Source: Nonomuraea typhae (GTDB taxonomy: Bacteria; Actinomycetota; Actinomycetes; Streptosporangiales; Streptosporangiaceae). Taken from it: a stretch of DNA of 64,000 nucleotides. Every line of letters starts with the position of its first letter. The stretch's first letter is position 1. The translations under genes and the position numbers were made by a program. The stretch spans positions 671,589-735,588 of the forward strand of contig NZ_VRLV01000004.1 in assembly GCF_009760925.1 (NCBI RefSeq), in the 5' to 3' direction. The notes below the pieces were generated by a model. It was not told the origin of the DNA. It was given only the letters and a program-made list of their open reading frames with translations, and did not search any database. Below, in pieces: positions 59,753 to 64,000 of the stretch.

Positions 59753-60549
59753 GAGTGCTGCGCGCCGCCTGGCTGATCGTCGCGGTCGGGTTCATGCTGC
59801 TGCCGGTCTACGTCATGCTCGTCGTCGCCTCGGCGCCCGACGACACCGACCTGCGCGGGCTGGTCTTCAACGGCTTCCACCTGCCCGAGAACGTCGGGCG
59901 GCTGTTCGGCGCGGGCAACCTGCCCACCTATGTGCGCAACAGCCTCATCCTGTGCGTAGGCACCGCCGCCCTGGACGTGATCTTCTCGGCCGCCGCCGGA
60001 TACGCGATGGCCCACCTGTCCTTCCCCGGCCGCCGCGTCCTGTTCGCGCTGGTCGTCGGCACGCTCGCGCTCACCCCGATGGTCCTGGTCATCCCGGTCT
60101 TCCTCATCGTGAAGGAACTCGGCTGGGTCAACACCTTCCAGGGCATGATGGTGCCCGGCATGATCAGCGCGTTCGGCGTCTTCCTGGTGCGGCAGTTCGC
60201 CCTCGGCGTTCCGAAGGAGCTGCTGCTGGCCGCGCGGGTCGACGGCGCGGGGGAGTTCCGCATCTTCGCCCGCATCGCCGTACCGCTGCTCAAGCCCGCG
60301 CTCATCACCCTGTTCCTGGTGCACTTCCTCGCGCAGTGGGACAACCTCCTGTGGCCGCTGATCGTGGCCAACGAGCAGGAGCTGTGGCCGTTGCCGGTGG
60401 GGCTGGCCAACTTCCAGAGCGAGGCCGGCGTCACCTATCACCTGACCACCACCGCGGCACTGGTCACCGCCGTGCCGCCGTTCATCCTGATGGTGGCGCT
60501 GCAGCGCTACTACGTGGCGGGGCTCACCTTCGGAGGGCTGAAACGATGA
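59749..60549 (+). CDS. Carbohydrate ABC permease (CUT1, MalG-like)
   Basis: A 266-residue membrane protein with YVRNSLILCVGTAALDVIFS, the EAA loop LAARVDGAGEFRIFARIAVP and the MalG-like end RYYVAGLTFGGLKR. ATGA overlaps on both sides. As with the other CUT1 operon, no ATPase gene is present. Confidence 0.92.
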   Translation: MRVLRAAWLIVAVGFMLLPVYVMLVVASAPDDTDLRGLVFNGFHLPENVGRLFGAGNLPTYVRNSLILCVGTAALDVIFSAAAGYAMAHLSFPGRRVLFALVVGTLALTPMVLVIPVFLIVKELGWVNTFQGMMVPGMISAFGVFLVRQFALGVPKELLLAARVDGAGEFRIFARIAVPLLKPALITLFLVHFLAQWDNLLWPLIVANEQELWPLPVGLANFQSEAGVTYHLTTTAALVTAVPPFILMVALQRYYVAGLTFGGLKR

Positions 60550-61856
60550 TCCCGGACACCGCCCGGATGATGGCGTGGATCGAGACGGTCACCTCGCGCG
60601 GCATCAGGCGTCCCGGCTATCCGGCCGACGACTGGACCGCCGCGTGGGCCGCCGAGCGCTTCACCGAGTTCGGGCTCCACGACGTACGGCTGGCGCCGGT
60701 CGAGTTGCCCTTCTGGCGGCCGGTGACGGCCTCCCTGGCGGTGCGCCCGGACACCGGGCCGTCTCGGGGCGTGCGGGTGGCCGCGTCCGCCCTGCCGTAC
60801 ACCACGCCGAAGGCGGTCGTCAGCGCGCCGGTCAGCCGCGAGGTCGTGCCGGGCGCGATCGTCGTGCCCGAGTACGCCTTCACCGAGCTGCCGCAGTCCT
60901 ACGTCAGGGACCTGGCGACGGCCGTGCACGACCCAGAGGGCGTCTTCGGCGAGCTGGTCCAGACGCTGCCGTTCCAGCTCGACTACCTCGACGTCATCCA
61001 GGGCGTCATGGACGGCGGCGCCGCCGCCTTCGCGGGGGCGCTGACCGGGGTGCCGTGGGAGACACGCGACTACTACGTGCCCTACGACGCCGTGCACCGC
61101 GACCTTCCGGCCGTCTGGCTGTCGGGCGGCGACGCGCGGCGGGTGCTCGACCTGGTCGACGCGGGCCCCTGCACGGGCACGCTCACCGTCGAGGCGGAGA
61201 CGGGCCCGGCCGTCTCGCACAACGTGATCGGCACGCTCCCCGGCCGCTCCGACCAGTGGGTGATCATCGGCTCGCACCACGACGCGCCCTGGGCCTCGGC
61301 CGTCGAGGACGCCTCGGGGATCGCGCTGGTGCTGGCCGCCGCCCGCTACTGGGCGGGCGTGCCCGAGCGGGACCGGCCGCACAACCTGATCTTCCTGCTG
61401 ACCGCGGGCCACATGGCGCACGCCGCGGGCACCCGGGCCTTCATCGAGACCCACCGCGACCTGCTGGGCGACGTCGTTCTCCAGCTCCACCTGGAGCACG
61501 CCGCCCGGCGGTGCGTGGTCGTGGACGGCGAACTGGCGCCCACCGCCGACCCGGAACCCCGCTGGTGGTTCACCACGAGGAAGCCGGAGCTGGAGAGCCT
61601 GGTGGCCGGCGCCCTCGTCGCGGAGGACCTGAGACGCTCGTTCGTGCTGCCGCCGGACGTGTTCTCCCCGATGCCGCCCACCGACGGGGCCTTCTTCCAC
61701 CCGGAAGGCGTGCCGCTCGTGCACTTCCTGTCGGCTCCCATGTACCTGTTCGACTCGGCCGACACCCTCGACAAGGTGCACGAGCCCAGCCTCGAGCCGC
61801 TCACCAGGGCGGCGATCAGAATCGTCGAAGGGACGGCCGGATGGCGCCGGGCATGA
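60546..61856 (+). CDS. M28-family metallopeptidase, cytoplasmic
   Basis: A 436-residue protein without signal peptide. The zinc-site segment IIGSHHDAPWASAVEDASGI supplies His and Asp ligands; LQLHLEHAARR supplies a further acidic residue and histidine; VPLVHFLSAP holds the last histidine. A PA-like insert precedes it. It should remove N-terminal residues or hydrolyse an amide in an imported compound. ATG overlaps the permease stop (ATGA). Confidence 0.86.
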   Translation: MIPDTARMMAWIETVTSRGIRRPGYPADDWTAAWAAERFTEFGLHDVRLAPVELPFWRPVTASLAVRPDTGPSRGVRVAASALPYTTPKAVVSAPVSREVVPGAIVVPEYAFTELPQSYVRDLATAVHDPEGVFGELVQTLPFQLDYLDVIQGVMDGGAAAFAGALTGVPWETRDYYVPYDAVHRDLPAVWLSGGDARRVLDLVDAGPCTGTLTVEAETGPAVSHNVIGTLPGRSDQWVIIGSHHDAPWASAVEDASGIALVLAAARYWAGVPERDRPHNLIFLLTAGHMAHAAGTRAFIETHRDLLGDVVLQLHLEHAARRCVVVDGELAPTADPEPRWWFTTRKPELESLVAGALVAEDLRRSFVLPPDVFSPMPPTDGAFFHPEGVPLVHFLSAPMYLFDSADTLDKVHEPSLEPLTRAAIRIVEGTAGWRRA

Positions 61857-63190
61857 TCGTGCGAACCACTGCCGGGCTGGTCGAGGGCATGGTCGAGGAG
61901 GGCGTGCTCGCCTTCCTCGGCGTGCCGTACGCCGCCCCGCCCTTCGGCGAGCACCGCTTCGGCGCGCCCGTCCCGCCGCTCCCGTGGGAGGGCGTACGGC
62001 CGGCCGTCACGCGCGGCCCCGCCGCCCCGCAGGCGGCGGGCGAGGACATCGGCCTGTACGCGCCCGACGTCTTCGAGACCGGCGAGGACTGCCTCAACCT
62101 CGACGTGCGCACCCCCTCGCTGAGCGGGGCCGGGCTGCCCGTCCTGGTCTGGATCCACGGCGGCGCGTTCTCCATCGGCGGCAACGGGGCGGCCTGGCAC
62201 CAGGGCCACCGCTTCGCCCGCGACGGCGTGGTCTGCGTGGCCGTCAACTACCGGCTCGGCTTCGAGGGCTTCCTGGCCTTGGAGGACGCCCCGCTCAACC
62301 GGGGTGTCCTCGACTGGCTGGCCGCGCTGGAATGGGTACGCGACAACATCGCGGCCTTCGGCGGCGACCCCGGCAACGTGACGATCGCCGGGCAGTCGGC
62401 GGGCGGCGCCGCCGTCGCGACCCTGCTGACGATGCCCCGCGCCGAGGGGCTGTTCCGGCGGGCGATCGTGATGAGCGGCTCGGCCAATCTGGTCGCCACC
62501 GAACAGGAGGCGCGCGGCCACGCCAAGACGCTCGCCGCCCGGCTGGGGATCCCCCCGACGCGCTCCGCCTTCGCCCGGCTGACCCCTTCGGAACTCGTCG
62601 CCGAGCAGCCGCCGCCGCTGGCCGGCGACTCCGGCGGGCTGAACGCGTCGGTGCCGGTCAAGCCGGTCGTCGACGGCGACCTGATCCCGGCCGTCCCGCT
62701 GGCCGCCCTGCCCGCGAGCGCGCACCTTCCGCTGCTGGCCGGCTGCACCTCACAGGAGGCCGACGTGTTCGTCCGCCGCATGGCCGCCGACGTGGACGAA
62801 GCCTCCGCGCAGGCCGTGCTCGACCACCTCGGCGTCCAGGGCGAGCCCGGCCTCACGCCCGCCGAGCGCGTCGGACGCGCCTTCACCGAGCACCTGTTCA
62901 CGCGCGAGACGCGCTGGATCCGCGAGGCCAGGCCCGCCTACGCCTACGAGTTCCGGTGGGAGTCGCCGGTCGAGAGCCCGGTCGGCGGCGGACGCGTGGG
63001 CGCGGTGCACAACCTCGACCTGCCCTTCGTCTTCGACGTGCTCGACGCGCCCGGCGTCGCACGCACCGCGGGGCCGGGCGCGCCGCAGGCGCTCGCCGAC
63101 GCGATGCACGCAGCCTGGGTGCGCTTCGCCCGCACCGGCGATCCCGGCTGGCCGCTCGGGCACACCATGATCTTCGATGGAGGTTTCTGA
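61841..63190 (+). CDS. Type-B carboxylesterase/lipase family
   Basis: A protein of about 449 residues. VRTTAGLVEGMVEEGVLAFL begins the family fold; VWIHGGAFSIGGN is the oxyanion loop; NVTIAGQSAGGAAVATLL holds the catalytic serine; VGAVHNLDLPFVFD holds the histidine. AAGGGA upstream favours ATG 61841 (16-base overlap with the M28 stop) over ATG 61853 (ATGA). Lacking a signal peptide, it probably acts on imported esters. Confidence 0.9.
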   Translation: MAPGMIVRTTAGLVEGMVEEGVLAFLGVPYAAPPFGEHRFGAPVPPLPWEGVRPAVTRGPAAPQAAGEDIGLYAPDVFETGEDCLNLDVRTPSLSGAGLPVLVWIHGGAFSIGGNGAAWHQGHRFARDGVVCVAVNYRLGFEGFLALEDAPLNRGVLDWLAALEWVRDNIAAFGGDPGNVTIAGQSAGGAAVATLLTMPRAEGLFRRAIVMSGSANLVATEQEARGHAKTLAARLGIPPTRSAFARLTPSELVAEQPPPLAGDSGGLNASVPVKPVVDGDLIPAVPLAALPASAHLPLLAGCTSQEADVFVRRMAADVDEASAQAVLDHLGVQGEPGLTPAERVGRAFTEHLFTRETRWIREARPAYAYEFRWESPVESPVGGGRVGAVHNLDLPFVFDVLDAPGVARTAGPGAPQALADAMHAAWVRFARTGDPGWPLGHTMIFDGGF

Positions 63191-63191
63191 C

Positions 63192-64000
63192 ATGCTGTCC
63201 TACTCGAGCGCGGTGGCGTCACACCCGCTGCTGGGCGAGACGATCGGTGCGAACTTCGAGCGTACGGTGGCCCGTTTCGGCGGTCGCGAGGCTCTGGTGG
63301 ACGTGCCCGCCGGCCGCAGGTGGACCTACGCCGAGCTCGACGCCGAGGTGAACCGGCTGGCCGCCGCTCTGATCGCCCGGGGTGTGGCCAAGGGTGACCG
63401 GGTGGGCATCTGGGCGCCCAACTGCGCGGAATGGGTGATCGTCCAGTACGCCACCGCGAAGATCGGCGCGATCCTGGTCAACGTCAACCCCGCCTACCGC
63501 GCTCACGAGCTCGCCTATGTGGTCAGGCAGTCGGGCCTGCGGCTGCTCATCAGCGCGCCGGCGCACAAGGGCAGCGACTACCGGGCGATGATCGGCGAGA
63601 TCGGGTTCGGCGAGACCGTCTACCTCGGCGACCCGAGCTGGGAGGACCTGCTGGCCCTGCCCGCGGACCCGGCCGCGGTCCGGGCCCGGATGGCGTCGCT
63701 GAGCGCCGACGATCCGATCAACATCCAGTACACCTCGGGCACGACCGGTTTCCCCAAGGGGGCGACGCTGTCGCATCACAACATCCTCAACAACGGCTTC
63801 TTCGTCGGTGAGCTGCTGGGCTACACCGAGGCCGACCGGGTCTGCCTGCCGGTGCCCTTCTACCACTGCTTCGGCATGGTGATGGGCAATCTGGGCGCCG
63901 CCTCGCACGGGGCGTGCGTGGTGATCCCCGCCGCCGGGTTCGCGCCGGAGGCGACGCTGCAGGCCGTGCAGCAGGAGAGGTGCACCGCGCTGTACGGCGT
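63192..64000 (+). CDS. AMP-binding acyl-CoA synthetase, 3' end beyond window
   Basis: Only the first 269 residues are present. GGAGG lies eight bases before the ATG, one base after the esterase stop. The AMP-binding signature is YTSGTTGFPKGATLS, preceded by VNVNPAYRAHELAYVV and followed by LPVPFYHCFGMVMGN, as in FadD-type fatty-acyl-CoA synthetases. It probably activates the carboxylic acid released by the esterase. The frame is still open at base 64000. Confidence 0.9.
   Translation, partial: MLSYSSAVASHPLLGETIGANFERTVARFGGREALVDVPAGRRWTYAELDAEVNRLAAALIARGVAKGDRVGIWAPNCAEWVIVQYATAKIGAILVNVNPAYRAHELAYVVRQSGLRLLISAPAHKGSDYRAMIGEIGFGETVYLGDPSWEDLLALPADPAAVRARMASLSADDPINIQYTSGTTGFPKGATLSHHNILNNGFFVGELLGYTEADRVCLPVPFYHCFGMVMGNLGAASHGACVVIPAAGFAPEATLQAVQQERCTALYG

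Overview
The window reads as chromosomal DNA of a GC-rich, multicellular actinomycete. GC-rich third positions, frequent GTG starts, ATGA/GTGA stop-start overlaps, SARP/LAL/MocR/MmyB-type regulators and carbohydrate ABC importers without their own ATPase all fit. The style suggests Streptosporangiales (Nonomuraea-like), but that placement is an inference. I see no rRNA, tRNA, phage, IS element or CRISPR. About 50 genes are supported, two further loci look like decayed genes, and the last gene runs off the right edge.

Region 1 (1-31990) is dominated by regulators and small metabolic units. It holds an nSTAND-WD40 protein, an ArsR-SRPBCC fusion with a DHFR/RibD-like reductase, a PfpI-MarR pair, two large LuxR-type (LAL) regulators, an amino-acid permease, an HSL-type esterase, a SARP-NB-ARC-TPR regulator and a beta-lactamase-fold hydrolase. 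It continues with a divergent MocR/PLP-decarboxylase pair, a divergent MmyB-type regulator/SDR pair, a secreted ricin-type lectin, a divergent MarR/DHA2-MFS exporter pair, a divergent AraC/NmrA pair, an M20 peptidase and a PucR-type activator. Decayed coding remnants lie at about 11885-12120 and 16680-16990.

Region 2 (31968-44268, minus strand) is a peptide-uptake and hydrolysis locus. A fused DppD-DppF ATPase, two permeases and a lipoprotein binding protein are followed, with overlapping ends, by an erythromycin-esterase-family hydrolase and an S9 prolyl-oligopeptidase-like enzyme. A serine hydrolase gene and a secreted S15 peptidase lie upstream. The promoters of the ABC operon and of the serine hydrolase each carry two copies of the same 20-bp palindrome at an identical 32-bp spacing, which points to one regulon.

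Region 3 (44343-64000) holds two carbohydrate-type (CUT1) importer operons. One (binding protein, two permeases, serine hydrolase, GH78 alpha-L-rhamnosidase) is divergent from a LacI regulator. Downstream of that regulator is an array of about 13 imperfect 30-bp dyad repeats, directly in front of a secreted M28-like peptidase and a six-hairpin-type glycosidase. The second operon, opposite a TetR gene, joins a Tat-exported alpha/beta hydrolase, an importer, an M28 peptidase, a type-B carboxylesterase and an acyl-CoA synthetase.

The most unusual features are the repeat array at 52055-52440, the doubled palindromes at 40893-40944 and 42380-42431, and the habit of packing peptidases, esterases and glycosidases behind sugar-type importers. 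Together they suggest uptake and stepwise dismantling of a composite (glycosylated, acylated and peptidic) substrate, though no substrate can be proven from sequence.
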